In this document: positions 1-10,627 of the stretch, one piece after another | Position numbering within the stretch: position 1 is the stretch's first letter | How the letters are laid out: every line of letters begins with the position of its first letter | DNA from: Poa pratensis | Taxonomy: Eukaryota > Streptophyta > Magnoliopsida > Poales > Poaceae | Assembly (NCBI GenBank): GCA_947311845.1 | Contig: CAMZMU010000020.1 | Location: 38,463,906 to 38,527,905, forward strand | Direction of reading: 5' to 3' | DNA length: 64,000 bases | Notes under the pieces: generated by a model | What the model was told of the DNA's origin: nothing | The model's database searches: none | What the model saw: only the letters and a program-made list of their open reading frames with translations | Position numbers and translations under genes: made by a program

Positions 1-690
1 CGTTCTCGTGTATTAAAGCGGTCAACAAAGCTGCGGCAAGCAAAGCAGACTCCCAGTATTTGCTATTTTGGTGATAAGGGGACCGGTAGCCGCTACGCTC
101 CAAGCGGACGTCACCGTGGGGTACGCCACGGACCTCTGCAACAACCAGCTCATCGTCCTGGATGGACGATGGATTTTTCTGCCAAGGAGACGTTGCTCTC
201 TGCCATGGACCATGTCCATGGACAGCCCCGGCACCGTGCACTGCGCTCCTCCTTCGTCACCATGTGGTATCCCTTCCCGCCTTGTGGTTTCAGGGAAAAG
301 GACCGAGGCATGTATAAAAGGAGGCAGTGTACGACCAAGGAAGGGATTCCAACTGATCCCGGCCATTCGAGCCCAGTTCAATCGATTCATTCCACACCCA
401 GGCGGCTACGTCGCAAGGAAGAAGACGAAGCTCCTTCCACCATAGTCCACACCATAGCCAAAGCTGAGCCCTCGGCAAACTCATTGTACTGTAACCTCTT
501 CAAGCAGTGCAATACAACATAGCAGGACGTAGGATCTTTACACCTCACGGTGCGCCTGAACCTGGTACGGGCTGGTGTTTACTCTCTGTCGTGTTTGTTC
601 CTCACCGAGCTCGACGAGCACCGTCGCCGAGGTAGTTGAGGATTTGTTTGACGTCATGTTCAGCCCCTTACTCGATTCCTGGCATCAGTG
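1..690 (+). mobile_element. LTR-like retroelement remnant, cut by window start
   Basis: This GC-richer stretch has the look of a plant LTR promoter and U5 region. A TATAAAA box lies at 313-319, followed by a transcribed-looking leader with a CAATACAACATAGCAGGACG block near 510-530, a signature I associate with Gypsy-type LTRs of cereals. The several 100-aa reading frames here overlap on both strands and look like chance frames. The remnant abuts the end of a minus-strand gag at about 690. Its other LTR and its start are outside the window, so family and borders are uncertain. Confidence 0.35.
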
Positions 691-698
691 AGACACCC

Positions 699-3420
699 CT
701 AGTTCCTTGGGAACCAGTCTCCGACAAAACGAGTGTGCACATCAGGCGCTGAATAAGCTTGTATATTAGTATCTTTTGCTGTACTACTGTCGATGCATCC
801 ACGCTTAGCTCTATCACGTGCTTCTGCATGACTTTTACGATTGATCGGCACCCACTTAAACCTCTGACCACCAATATGAACTGTTTCCATCTGCATTGTG
901 TGCCGCCGATCGGTTTCGCCGAAAAACAACTGCATCAGGCAATTGAACTTCCTGACTAAATTGAGCTCTTTTTTTATGCTTTGGTTTTCCGTACACGTGC
1001 CGAGATGACGGAATCCACTCCGGTTGAAAATAACACGATATGGTCCAGTAGGATATGGTGCCCATGAACTATAACCACACGGAGGAAACTGTGGATACAT
1101 AGGGTTGCACATCCCCAATAAGCCGTCTCCATTGGAAAATATGGTTGTTGATCATATGAATTTCTTCTCCATGGCTCATGACCACTAGGTCCAGAAGGAG
1201 ACCTAGGATGGTTAACGCCTACAAGCCGATTAAACACATTGCTGGCCTTGTGTGAAGTATATTTTTCCAACAACATGCTAACTGTCGGCTTTATTCTTGG
1301 AGCTTGTGTCTTTTTGTCGTTGACTTTCCATGCCACCACTTCTGAATTTTTTGGTTTGATCATCCTTGGTGCAGCATTATCATCAACAAGAATATTTCTT
1401 CCATTGGTAGACTCGGTCTGATCCGACCAAATAAGAACTTTCTTGTTCTCAAACTCAATCACATTGATTGGAGAAGAATCACTATCGAGTTTCGTGTTAG
1501 TATTCTTTATAAATGGCAATCGTCCGTCATTAATGGCCGATTGCACCTGTCGTCGAAACACATCACAATCATTAGTAGAGTGAGAAAACGAATTGTGCAA
1601 CTTACAGTAAGCTCCTTTCCCCTTTCCCCAATTCTCCTAGAGGTGGAATAATATGACCTTCTCTCACTCTAATTAAGTTCCTTTCAGCAATATGTCAAAA
1701 ATTATATCACACTTGCTGACATCAAAAGTATACTTAACTTCCTCTTTTCTAGCAGATGTGCGCTTTAGAGCAGAACATGCAAAATGATTTGACTTTGGCG
1801 TTTGAACCCATTCGGCTACACATATGTCAACGTCATCCTCACTAGCCGAACCACCACCATAATCTAAAGCATTAACCGCCTTGTTCTCTTTCTCTTTATC
1901 ATTAAACCGGTTGTGTTGTTTAATTTCCTTAGCCCAGTTTTCTTGCGCCAAAGCCTTCTGCAATACTTGATTAACATCTAAAAATTCTTGCCCTTCTAAT
2001 TTATCTTTAACATGAGCAAGCAATCCCGAAAAAGCAAGATCAGCTAAATCCTTTTCGGCTATAGTCAGGCTAAAACATCGGTTTTGACATCTCTAAACCT
2101 CCTAATATAATCATGAACATGCTCATTATGTTTCGGTCTAACCATAGTTAAATCCGAAAGTCTAAGTTCAGTTTCACCGCCATAAAAATACTCATGAAAT
2201 TTTTACTCCAACTGTGCCCATGTTGTAATAGAATTAGGATCAAGCGATGTAAACCAAGTAAATGCAGTTCCAGATAAAGATAAAGGAAATAATTTAACTC
2301 TAGAAACATCCGATGTGCCGACCTCGCAGCATTGTGCTAAAAATTGGCCTACGTGCTCAAAAGTTGTTCTACCACCCTTAACAAAATCTGGAATTCTAAA
2401 CCCACGAGGACATGGCGTCGAATCAAAATAATCAGGATATGGTTTTAGGTATGCACGTGCTCAACCCTTAGAATCTAAACCAAATTCTCTAAGTATACTA
2501 GCAAGTAGATCCTTAAAACTATCATTGGGCTGTGAAGAATTGGTTTGCGGAGCGGATGGAACGCGAGCACGCGGTGGATATTCCGGCAAAGAAATTTGAG
2601 CATGCGACGTTTACAACGGAGACCCGCTAAAATATGAATCGGGTACCGGCCCATACGAAACCCCGTACCGACAGGTTGCAGCGTGGCGTATTATATGCTA
2701 CCGTCTGATAAAAAGATTGCTGCAAATTAGAATTTAAAATGCCACTTCAGTTATTGTTGTCGTAATTGTGTGCAACCGAAGCTAATACTATAGGCGGAGC
2801 ACCACCAAAAATAAAATTGTCAGCCGAACCGACATGGATCCGGCCACTTTGATCGCTACTTAAGCAACGTGAGCTGCTGTGCTAGATTAGCCCAAACGCC
2901 GGAAGTTTGATTAGGAAAATTAATTAACCTACTGCTTTCGGTCGGAAGCATCGGCTTTCTACTAGAATTTTCAACGTTGCTTTGGAGCAGTAGTGAGCGA
3001 AATTCTGAAGCTATAATATTTTCAATATCTCTATTGAGCTGCTCCTTAGATTTCTCAACTCTACTAGCTGCTGCTTGACTAATTGTCTGTGTACTATTTT
3101 GTCATATCAAAACCGTACTTACTAGCTACAGACACATCAATTAGATGAGCAGTTTCTTTGGTTGGCTTTTTTACCTCAGCGCCGAGTGGATCGGAAGGAC
3201 TTGGCGCAGCTACCTTCTTGACGACGCCGTTTCTTGTCTTCCGGTATCCAGCCAACATCAGTTTTAATCTTCTCAGCTTGCTCTTTCTCAATCTCCCGTT
3301 CAAGTTCGCGCCGATCCTCTTCCGACAGACCATCGAGGGTAACGGCGATGGTGATGTTGGGGTCGACGTCGCTGCCGTTCTTGATGGCGGTGTTCATCGT
3401 GTGTATGTTCTTATTCTTCG
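699..3420 (-). pseudogene. Decayed Ty3/Gypsy gag (capsid) region
   Basis: Minus-strand frames read as a Gypsy Gag polyprotein in several broken pieces. The 5' piece (about 3420-3094) is charged, with EEDRRELEREIEKEQAEK near its middle. A central capsid region (about 2560-2050) reads like a retrotransposon gag domain, with FEHVGQFLAQC, LFPLSLSGTAFTWF and an MVRPKHNEHVHDYI stretch. Next comes an acidic/lysine-rich linker (2023-1673), then a knuckle-like LHNSFSHSTNDCDVFRRQ motif near 1600. The last frame (1118-699) contains LFFGETDRRHTMQ and ends in a stop at 699. Stops and shifts interrupt it at several points, for example near 2460 and 2200. Gag would coat element RNA in cytoplasmic particles; this copy cannot be functional. 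No protease, reverse transcriptase or integrase follows. Confidence 0.7.
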
Positions 3421-3438
3421 TCCCAAGCGGAGTCACCA
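3421..3438 (-). other. Primer-binding site of the minus-strand Gypsy remnant
   Basis: On the minus strand the sequence reads TGGTGACTCCGCTTGGGA directly after a likely LTR end (TG on the plus strand at 3441-3444). Many cereal Gypsy elements carry a similar TGGTGACTCCGCTGGGGA primer site. It lies just upstream of the gag remnant, which fits a 5' LTR at higher coordinates. Confidence 0.55.
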
Positions 3439-3440
3439 AT

Positions 3441-3850
3441 TGTGTTGCCACGCAAAATTGCTACGCGCGACACCACGATCGCCGTCGTACTTTCGTGACG
3501 ACGGACGATTGCTTTCCGAGCAAACCAATAAAGATCACCTCGCTTTCGTGGAGGAGAGACGACCGCTTTTCAGCGCAAAACAGCAAAGATAAGCCAAACC
3601 CTAGGTTGCTAGAGCTCGGCAGGGAAGAAACTATAGATAAAAAGGTACGTAAAAATGTACGTGAAAGATAGATTTTTTTTTATGGATATCGATTGGTTCC
3701 TCAATCGGCCGTGACCTCTACATTTATATAGAGGCACGCTGGGCTTGGCGTAGAAGAGTAGAACTCTGAATCTGAACCGAATAGAACGTATCCTCTACTA
3801 TTTCGGTTACTATAGTTTTTTTTTTTGCACGAATCGGTTACTATAGTTTA
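3441..3850 (-). mobile_element. Probable 5' LTR (3' part) of the minus-strand Gypsy remnant
   Basis: The LTR end next to the primer site is at about 3441. A minus-strand TATA box (TATATAAA, 3723-3730) lies about 290 bp inside, as expected for an R/U5 region. The outer LTR border cannot be placed because no second LTR is present; 3850 is a minimum guess. Confidence 0.45.
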
Positions 3851-4361
3851 GCAGCTCCCGATTCTAAACCCTGTCACGTACAAATACCTTTAGCCATACT
3901 AGGAAATAATAAAATATTCCGGTCGTATGCTAACCATATCAGCTAATGGACAATCTCATACCATTCGTGCATGACCAAACATATTTGATTTTCCTTGCTG
4001 CACGTTTCCTTGTATGATAGCCTGAAACTTCAGCTTGGCATCCGAGAACTATTAAGACCTGTACTTGGCATCAGCATTTTAATTATGCATCTCTCTGAAT
4101 CCATCCAGAACTTCTCCTTGGCAGCTACTAGTCCATCAAATAATCCATATAATTGTCCAGATTAAATAGCCTGTTACGTCTGATCAGCTGCTGCAATATC
4201 TGCACCGGACTACAACCAAGGCTGTATTCTCAAAGTAATCAGCTAGTTCAAATATATATATGCCAGTTAATAATCCAACCACCATCATTTAAATTAATTT
4301 GGCTTATAAAATTCCTAGGAGCCAAATTATACCTTCAACAATAGGCAGACTGTATCTACCT
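3851..4361. other. AT-rich intergenic stretch, no gene seen
   Basis: No coding frame, RNA gene or clear terminal repeat was recognised. It may include the U3 part of the LTR to its left. Confidence 0.4.
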
Positions 4362-4485
4362 TAACACACACGATTGGTTTAACATAAATGTGTGTGATAG
4401 TGTCAAATTTCGAAGACGGACAAGTTGAAATAACCGTGTGTGACACATCACACACGATTAACCAGAAAACACCGTGTGTGATGTA
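4362..4485. repeat. CACACACGATT / GTGTGTGATG inverted-repeat cluster
   Basis: Four short copies of CACACACGATT or its complement alternate within about 120 bp, forming several small inverted repeats (for example CCGTGTGTGACACATCACAC near 4433). Such arrays are typical of the subterminal regions of CACTA transposons in Triticeae, so this could be a transposon end cut off by the adjacent MITE. No second terminus was found. Confidence 0.4.
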
Positions 4486-4609
4486 CTCATTCCGTACGAA
4501 AAAGGATGTCTTTGGTTTGTCTAAATTTGGATGTATCTAGACATGTATTAGTGTGTACATACATCTAAATTTAGACAAAGTCAAGACATCCTTTTCCGAA
4601 CGGAGGGAG
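4486..4609. mobile_element. Stowaway-type MITE (Tc1/Mariner)
   Basis: A 124-bp element with inverted ends (CTCATTCCGTACGAAAAAGG on the left; CTCCCTCCGTTCGGAAAAGG read from the right) flanked by TA on both sides (4484-4485, 4610-4611). The interior folds back on itself (TCTAAATTTGGATGTA against its complement). It is a non-autonomous element with no coding capacity. Confidence 0.85.
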
Positions 4610-5097
4610 TACTATATAAAGAACAAGGCTGAATAAATTGGTGATGGCTATAAAATTGTACTTTAACAGACGTACACGGAATGCTCCATCCACATGCGAT
4701 TGGGGTTTAAATTGTCCATTGTGCACTATTGAAATGATTACGAGACAAAACCTGCTTATTAACTGATGTATTTTGACAGAGTATTCACTCAATGTGGTAA
4801 AACGTATCAGAAAGGTTTGTCAAAAAATAGTATAATAAACGTGAAGTATGGTAAAGGTGAAATTCACTCTTCAAAGAAAACACATAGAAGAATCTATAAA
4901 GCACATATAAGTAACCTTCAAATCAAATGTATAAAACGACTAACATATGTTAAGCTTCGACATGTTTTCACACACCACACGCCCAAATGACATCGTGTAA
5001 GTGTTCATACTTAGTATACGAAAAGAAAATTCATTAAGCTTTTCCTTGTGGTGAAAGCGATCGTCGGTAGCACGTCTCCAAGCTCCAGATGGGCAGG
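4610..5097. other. Intergenic, no gene recognised
   Basis: AT-rich sequence with short frames only. The part near 4920-5015 (CATATGTTAAGCTT, CACACCACACGCC, GTGTTCATACTTA) loosely resembles 9215-9290, suggesting an old duplicated segment, but the match is weak. Confidence 0.35.
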
Positions 5098-5161
5098 TCA
5101 TTTGTGGACACAGTCATCATTTATATCTGAGCCTGATGCACAATCCATGTTTGTGGCGCCT

Positions 5162-5688
5162 TCAGGGCTCAGGCGACCGTGGGCACTCGCACTGGTCAAG
5201 TAACGTCGAACAGCAATAGCAATACTCTGGCGACGGCAGATGAAACTGGAGATCATCTTCCCTAGGTGACGATGGAGCATTGTGCGTCTCGTCGCAGCAG
5301 CCTGTCCCCGGTGACGTGGGAGAGTACACCGGTGAGGTGGGGACGTAAGGTGGCGACGGATAATTGTCCATACAGCAGCAACAACCTCTCCCGGGTGAGG
5401 TGGTGAGTAGATCGGTGAGGTGGCAGAGTAAGGCGGCGAGACAGGTGAGTACGGTGGTGACGTGGGAACATAAGGCGAGTGCGGCATGTCCAGTGTCGAG
5501 ATGGGAGTGGGGAACCATGGAGGCGTATAGTCGGGGGAATAGGGCAGCACATTGCTGGATGAATTAGGACTCCAGGGAAGATCGCCAAGGTAGCCGGTAG
5601 GTGACAGCGGCGGTTGCTCTTGCGGGGCGTAAGGCGGAGATGGCGGCGACTCCATTGAGACTACCTCGGACGGCTCTGGCAGATCCAT
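5162..5688 (-). pseudogene. Small protein gene with RNA polymerase II CTD-like YSPTSPx heptads, one-base frameshift
   Basis: From a minus-strand ATG at 5688 (an in-frame ATG also lies at 5703) the frame begins MDLPEPSEVVSMES and is very rich in Pro, Ser and Tyr. It then enters heptads: YVPTSPP, YSPVSPP, YSATSPI and a broken fourth unit at about 5400-5410. There the frame is lost: adding one base inside CCACCTCACC would give another YSPTSPG. After the shift the second frame continues with MDNYPSPP, YVPTSPV, YSPTSPG and a Cys-rich tail, stopping at 5162. Without the shift the original frame runs on to a stop at 5098 with no heptads. The heptad matches the tail of the largest RNA polymerase II subunit, but none of that enzyme's catalytic core is present. 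It may be a decayed small Pro-rich gene of unknown role. A TATA box lies about 100 bp upstream. Confidence 0.5.
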
Positions 5689-5786
5689 CGATCGTTTGAT
5701 CACACAGCTCGCAAGGAGGTCGCGCTACGGGGAATTCAGGAATTTGGATCGAGGGACGAGGGGTCTGCGTGCTAGGTATGGCTAGG

Positions 5787-5793
5787 TATATAT
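5787..5793 (-). promoter_or_regulatory. Candidate TATA box of the heptad gene
   Basis: TATATA on the minus strand, about 100 bp upstream of the likely start codon at 5688, in an otherwise mixed-composition stretch. It is position-based support only. Confidence 0.35.
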
Positions 5794-5799
5794 GGACAT

Positions 5800-6136
5800 G
5801 GAGGAGGGAAATCCAGCAGATTGATATGATTCCGACTCGGCTACAGATGAAGAGTGGGCTGGATCTGGATCGACCGTCCACACCCACGTGTGAAGAGCAA
5901 CCAGATATGTCGTTGATCTTTAGGCCGAATCAAAAAAGTAAAGGCCGACGGTTCCTGCAAGCTGGTTGGATTGCTGGCCCACAACTAGACGCTGAGGACG
6001 ATGGGCTGCAATGGTGACGAAGACAAGTTAGAAATTCGGCCGTGCTACAAAAAAAACACCGGCTGGAGTTCTCCCGGAGCCCCTATTCAGCGCTCAACGC
6101 GCTGTTTCGCGTGCGTACGCGTACACCCCAGAATCC
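5800..6136. other. Upstream region, no gene recognised
   Basis: Short overlapping frames without recognisable motifs. It would contain the distal promoter of the minus-strand heptad gene if that gene is or was real. Confidence 0.3.
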
Positions 6137-6440
6137 TTTTTTTTTTTGCGAAATACAGTACAACACAGACGCTCATATACACGCGCATACACTCACCCCT
6201 ATGAACGCACACATGCACACCCTACCCCTATGAGCACCTCCGAGAGACTGAGCCGACGGATCAGGTCTTGAAATTGACGAAGTCACCACAGACGCCTCGC
6301 TGTCGACGGGAAAGTCGCCTCCAACTGAAAATATTCCGTCTAAATGAGAAACATCAGCGTCAAACCTGGGTTTGAACTCTGTTGTGTTGGGGTACAACCA
6401 CCCTCCTAACCATCTTGCCACAAGCAAGTTCTCCCCAGAA
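6137..6440 (-). mobile_element. tRNA-derived SINE with internal RNA polymerase III boxes
   Basis: Read on the minus strand, the head carries an A box TGGCAAGATGG (6420-6410) and, about 40 bp later, a B box GTTCAAACC (6377-6369 area). This is the spacing of a tRNA-type pol III promoter. The body follows, and the element ends in an A tail, seen as an 11-T run at 6137-6147 on the plus strand. The sequence pattern (CACCCCTATGAACGCAC, GAGCACCTCCGAGAGACTGA on the plus strand) is one I recognise as abundant in Triticeae introns and intergenic DNA. Target duplications were not resolved. Confidence 0.65.
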
Positions 6441-6639
6441 TCCCACATGAACACCGATCATTTGTGAGCCTGGCCCAAGAACTACTACTTCGTGTTCCTC
6501 CTAGTGAGCGAGCGAACAAGGGCAGTCACCTTCGTTGGATTTACCTGTTTTTTTTGTTCACTTTTGTTGCCGAGAAGGTTATGGAAAATGGTTCCTGTTT
6601 TTCTGTTAAGGAAATTTCCAGAAAATATTCGGAAATTTA

Positions 6640-6900
6640 AATTTTTTGTGAGTTTGAAAACAAAGTTCATGAACTTAAAAATGGTTCACGCAAGAATGTT
6701 CATGAATTTTAATATGTTCATGAATTTAAATATGGCTCATGAATTTCAAAACGGTTCACGAAAAAATTCATGAATTTAAAAATGGTTCACTAAAATAATG
6801 TTCCTGGGTTTAAAATAGTTCACGCAAAAATGTTCATGAATTTAAAATGTCCTGAATTTTTTATAAAAATCATGAATTTGAAAAATATGTTCAATAAAAG
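6640..6900. repeat. Degenerate AT-rich tandem repeat (TTCATGAATTTAAAAATGG)
   Basis: About nine imperfect copies of a 24-30 bp unit built on TTCATGAATTTAAAAATGG and GTTCACG. Several carry the palindrome TTCATGAA. No gene is visible; the frames across it are repeat artefacts. Confidence 0.7.
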
Positions 6901-7019
6901 AGGACAAAAAAAGCGCAGAAAAAAAATGAAAACCAGACTTACACGTTGAACCATAGAATAGGAAAAAAATATAGGGAAAACCGTCCTTGAACCTCCTACA
7001 AACTTCACAAAAGTTACAG

Positions 7020-8741
7020 GGTGTGGCTGAATAGGCGATTTAAAATAATTACCTTTTGGGCTTGAATAAATGCGGAATAAAACTCGCGTTTAATTTATCA
7101 AGCACAAAAGCTAAACAAGTTAGGTTTACATATGTGCACCAACAACTTATGCTAAACATGTTAAACAACTAAGTGATAGTAAGATAGATAACTTCAAGCT
7201 CGATGGCTATCACAAAGTAAAATGCATAAGTAAAGGTTCGGGTACAGAATAACCGAGGCACTTGGAAACTATGATTTACCCGAATTTCACATCCCAATGG
7301 AAGTTAGTCTCCGTTGGAGACCTGTGGAAGAACAATTCTTTCAATAGCCACAATGACTCACCTTATTCTTCTCGTGCCCTCGCATAATGCATCATACCAG
7401 AAATCCACTATGAGAAGGTCTTGAGGGCGACCACCAAACTCGTACAAATTGCCTGGGGCGATCTCCATAGCTTAATTGGAGGCTCCCGAAGCTTGCCCCG
7501 GAACTTCGCGTCTAAGTCTCTTAAGTTTTTCTTTCTGGACTTTGGCCAGAACTAGTGCCGGAAACTTTCGAGGACCGTAATTTCCGGCGGAAGATCCAGA
7601 ACTTCGGCCTCTCTAAAAACTGCAGAAAAACCAAGACGAAAACGACAATATCTTGAGTATCCGAACTCCGTTTTCGATAATCTTTGGCTCGTTAGAATCA
7701 CAACAAACAACTCTATAAGATCATGCAGAGAAACATCACAGTCCTAAATGGTAGGATAAAACCAAATGGGGAAAATTAGAGCTCTCTATAATAGAATAAC
7801 CGACAAACCTCCAATATAAAAAACGCAACAAATTTTCCATACGAAATCCGTTTTGATGAACTTGAGCTTTTCTTGAAGATCATGACAAGATGCAAACCTC
7901 ACATAGAGAAAGGAAAATAAGAACCAAGGAAAATGATGTCAATGTTGCAAAGGTTTGAGCTCTCTACGAACGATACAAACAAGTTACTCATTTCAGAGCC
8001 TCTCTTGATAGTACGACATCTATCCTATAACCCGGTCTCCCAATACACCATGAGACCGGTTAAATAGAAACCCTATTGAGGTTATACCTTTGCTTTCACC
8101 TTGAGTTAGATGATGACGATTTTAATATTCTCAAGTTGACCACCTTTCTTGATTGCACTCCGTTTGGTAAAGACTTGCAAATTGCTCCCCATACACAATA
8201 TGGAGAGCCTCTTTTTAGGCACATATTTACTTGACCATTTTCTTGTTGACGACCACCATTTGACGTCATCCTCCATGGGCTATATGAAATCTTCCTTTTG
8301 ATCCAAGCCCATAGAAAGATATCTAACCCACATAGATACTCCACACACACATATATCGTGGGTGAGTTTACAAACCTATATGGACAATTGCTTACCATAC
8401 CATTGGATCACATGATCCCACATGGTACATTATTTAGCTTTGTATATTGATCAACTTGAATCTTTTCTTCTTTCTTCATATTGACGATGTCTTGAAGTTA
8501 ACATGAATATCCATGTCATTCTATTTTTAAAGACATACTTGGAATATACTCAACTCTACACATGACCATTCTTCATAAACTCTTGAATAGAAACTTGGTC
8601 ATCATATAAACTTCTTGAGTCCAACACATGAACTCTAAGTTTTTCCTATGACAAGATCTATAAGGATATCTCAATGCAAACATTAATCCAAAGGATTGTC
8701 ATTAATTACCATAACCACACATGGGGTAACATGCTCTTTCA
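7020..8741 (-). mobile_element. Solo or truncated LTR, same family as the split LTR starting at 10628
   Basis: On the minus strand the segment begins TGAAAGAGCATG at 8741 and follows the same course as the plus-strand LTR at 10628-11901. Shared blocks include the GTGTGGTT, TTAATGACAAT, TTCATGTGTTGGACTC and ATGTGTGTGGAGTATCTATG stretches. Further on, 7035-7330 matches the tail at 29020-29290 in reverse, sharing AAACGCGAGTTTTATTCCGC-like sequence. The far end diverges at about 7020-7030, so the LTR terminus is missing or altered and no TSD is visible. No coding frame belongs to it. Confidence 0.7.
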
Positions 8742-9008
8742 ATGAGGGAACCCATCTACGGAATAAACCTGGGAGGGGTACGCATAGGTATGCTAACTTA
8801 CGCAATGAGTGTAGAATATGATTCCCCGAGTTCTCCTCCCGCATGAGCGTGCATCCAAAGTCCCCCCCCCCCCCCCCCCCAACCGGCTCTGATTTTCTCT
8901 AGTAGTTTTTATTGCCCTTTATTAGTTTTTTCTTTGTTTACTTGTCCTTCAGGTTTTATTAATTTCACTATTTAGCCAATAAGAAATATAGACTTAACAA
9001 ATGTAGTA
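8742..9008. other. Intergenic with a 19-C homopolymer
   Basis: No gene. A run of 19 C at 8862-8880 is a likely site of length variation or sequencing error. Confidence 0.6.
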
Positions 9009-9101
9009 CTCCCTCGAGTCTGAAAAAGTGTCGGGAGTTTAGCTACCGAGTTGTGCTTCGTAAGTTCTTTTCCAGCGACAGAAATAACGGATCGGAGGTA
9101 G
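9009..9101. mobile_element. Degenerate Stowaway-type MITE
   Basis: The left end is CTCCCTCGAGTC after TA (9007-9008). The right end is GGATCGGAGGTAG followed by TA (9102-9103). The inner parts (GTGTCGGG / CGACAGAAATAAC) are only partly complementary, so the element is old. Confidence 0.55.
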
Positions 9102-9754
9102 TATAATTTGTCCTCCTAATGATCAAGGTGTCTTGACATTCAAGACTTTCAAGTCAAAAAACACAACTCTCTCATTAAATGCCTTTTTAAACCTTGAAAG
9201 TGTCGCTATAATGACAAACATATGTTCAGCTTAGACAGATAGATTTGCCGCACGCCACACGGACATATGAGAAACGTGTTCATACTTACTACTAGTAGCG
9301 AATTTGGCCGCCTATATATTATTGTACTAATCAAGCGTGGCATTGAAAACATAGCGTATATTCTTAGTGGTTTTGGTGATACAACGGGGCTTGTCACCAA
9401 TGTGATGAAGAGCTCGACCTCCCCTACTAGGTGCCATGACATTGACCTGCACCCCATCCTATATGATTTCTAGGATGTTACAACGCAATTCCATTAAATT
9501 ACTTAGGCCTTCCTCTCACTATGCATTGGATTAGGAAAGCCGACTTTCAGCACCTCATTGACAAGACTTTTAGCAAGTCGTTGATAACAGAGGTAACAAT
9601 AACACACTCCATCGCGGGAGCTAAGCATTTGAGTTCAATTATGCCTCGACATTAGTTCCTTTTTGAGTTATTGGTAATTCACTCATTTGCTCTAGAAAAA
9701 TTAATTAGTTTGTAGAAAGCAAAACAAATAGAACCTAATAATCTTCACTCCATG
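9102..9754. other. Intergenic, no gene recognised
   Basis: Short frames only. The segment 9215-9290 weakly resembles 4920-5015. Confidence 0.35.
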
Positions 9755-10627
9755 TTCTAGTTGCCCCTTTCACTAGTTGCATCTGAGCAATTTGATACTA
9801 TCAGTAACATGATTGCGGAAATCAGAGATCATACCATGCATGATGCCTGGAGCTTTCCTTGGAATAATAGTAAATATTCCACGAAAAAAGTATATCTTGC
9901 CCTTATGCAACCTACTGAAGCTCCAGCGCCATTTAAATGGATCTGGAAGTCCCCCTGTTTGCCGAAGCACAAATTCTTTTTCTGGTGGATGATCCAGGAT
10001 AGGTTAAACACAAAAGATCTCATGGAAAGAAAGAAATTCTTTGTGGAGTCGAATACATGTGTGCTTTGCGACATGAGTGAAAAGGAGACTATGCTGCACT
10101 TGTTTTTTACATGCGAATTCAGTCAGATTTTATGGGACAAACTAGATACTGAATGGAATACTAATATGCAGCTTATGGACATGTTGATTGCAGCAAACAA
10201 TAGATCAAATAATGCCTTCTTCAAAATTGCCATGATTGCAGGTTGCTGGAGCATTTGGAACCAGAGAAATAAAATCATATTTGATGGTGATTTGAGAAGC
10301 TTTGAATCATGTTACAACTTTTTCAAAGAATCTGTAGCTTCTATTAGGCATAGGGTTAAGCCCAGCCTTAAGGATGGCATGCAAGATTGGCTTGATCTTT
10401 TGTAATTTATTTTTCATAAACTCCTGCATGTAATTATTGTTACCCTATGATGAGGAAATAGAAAATTAAACAGTAGGGGTTTTCCCTACTGTTTTGCGCT
10501 TCACAAATGTTATTGGTAATTCCTTTGGCCACTTTGTACTTTGTTTAAACTAGGTTTTATCCTTAATAATTAATGAACATGCGGCAAATCTTTTACCTGG
10601 TTAAAAGAATCTTTTCTCGAAACGTCG
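9755..10627 (+). pseudogene. 5'-truncated non-LTR retrotransposon (LINE): C-terminal zf-RVT region plus 3' UTR
   Basis: The open frame 9761-10405 (214 aa) is the C-terminal end of a plant LINE ORF2. It contains FKWIWKSPCLPKHKFFFWWM, followed by a zinc-binding pattern C-x2-C...H-x4-C (CVLCDMSEKETMLHLFFTC) typical of the zf-RVT region, and a WxIWNQRNKIIFDG block. The reverse transcriptase and endonuclease domains are missing, so this is a 5'-truncated insertion. The A/T-rich sequence to about 10627 reads as its 3' UTR, ending near AAGAATCTTTTCTCGAAA. A later LTR element sits directly behind it. Confidence 0.8.

Noticed and set aside
7180..7330. Possible tRNA or ncRNA gene in the AT-rich LTR
   Set aside because: No A/B box pair or cloverleaf could be drawn; the sequence is LTR tail repeated at 29000-29300.
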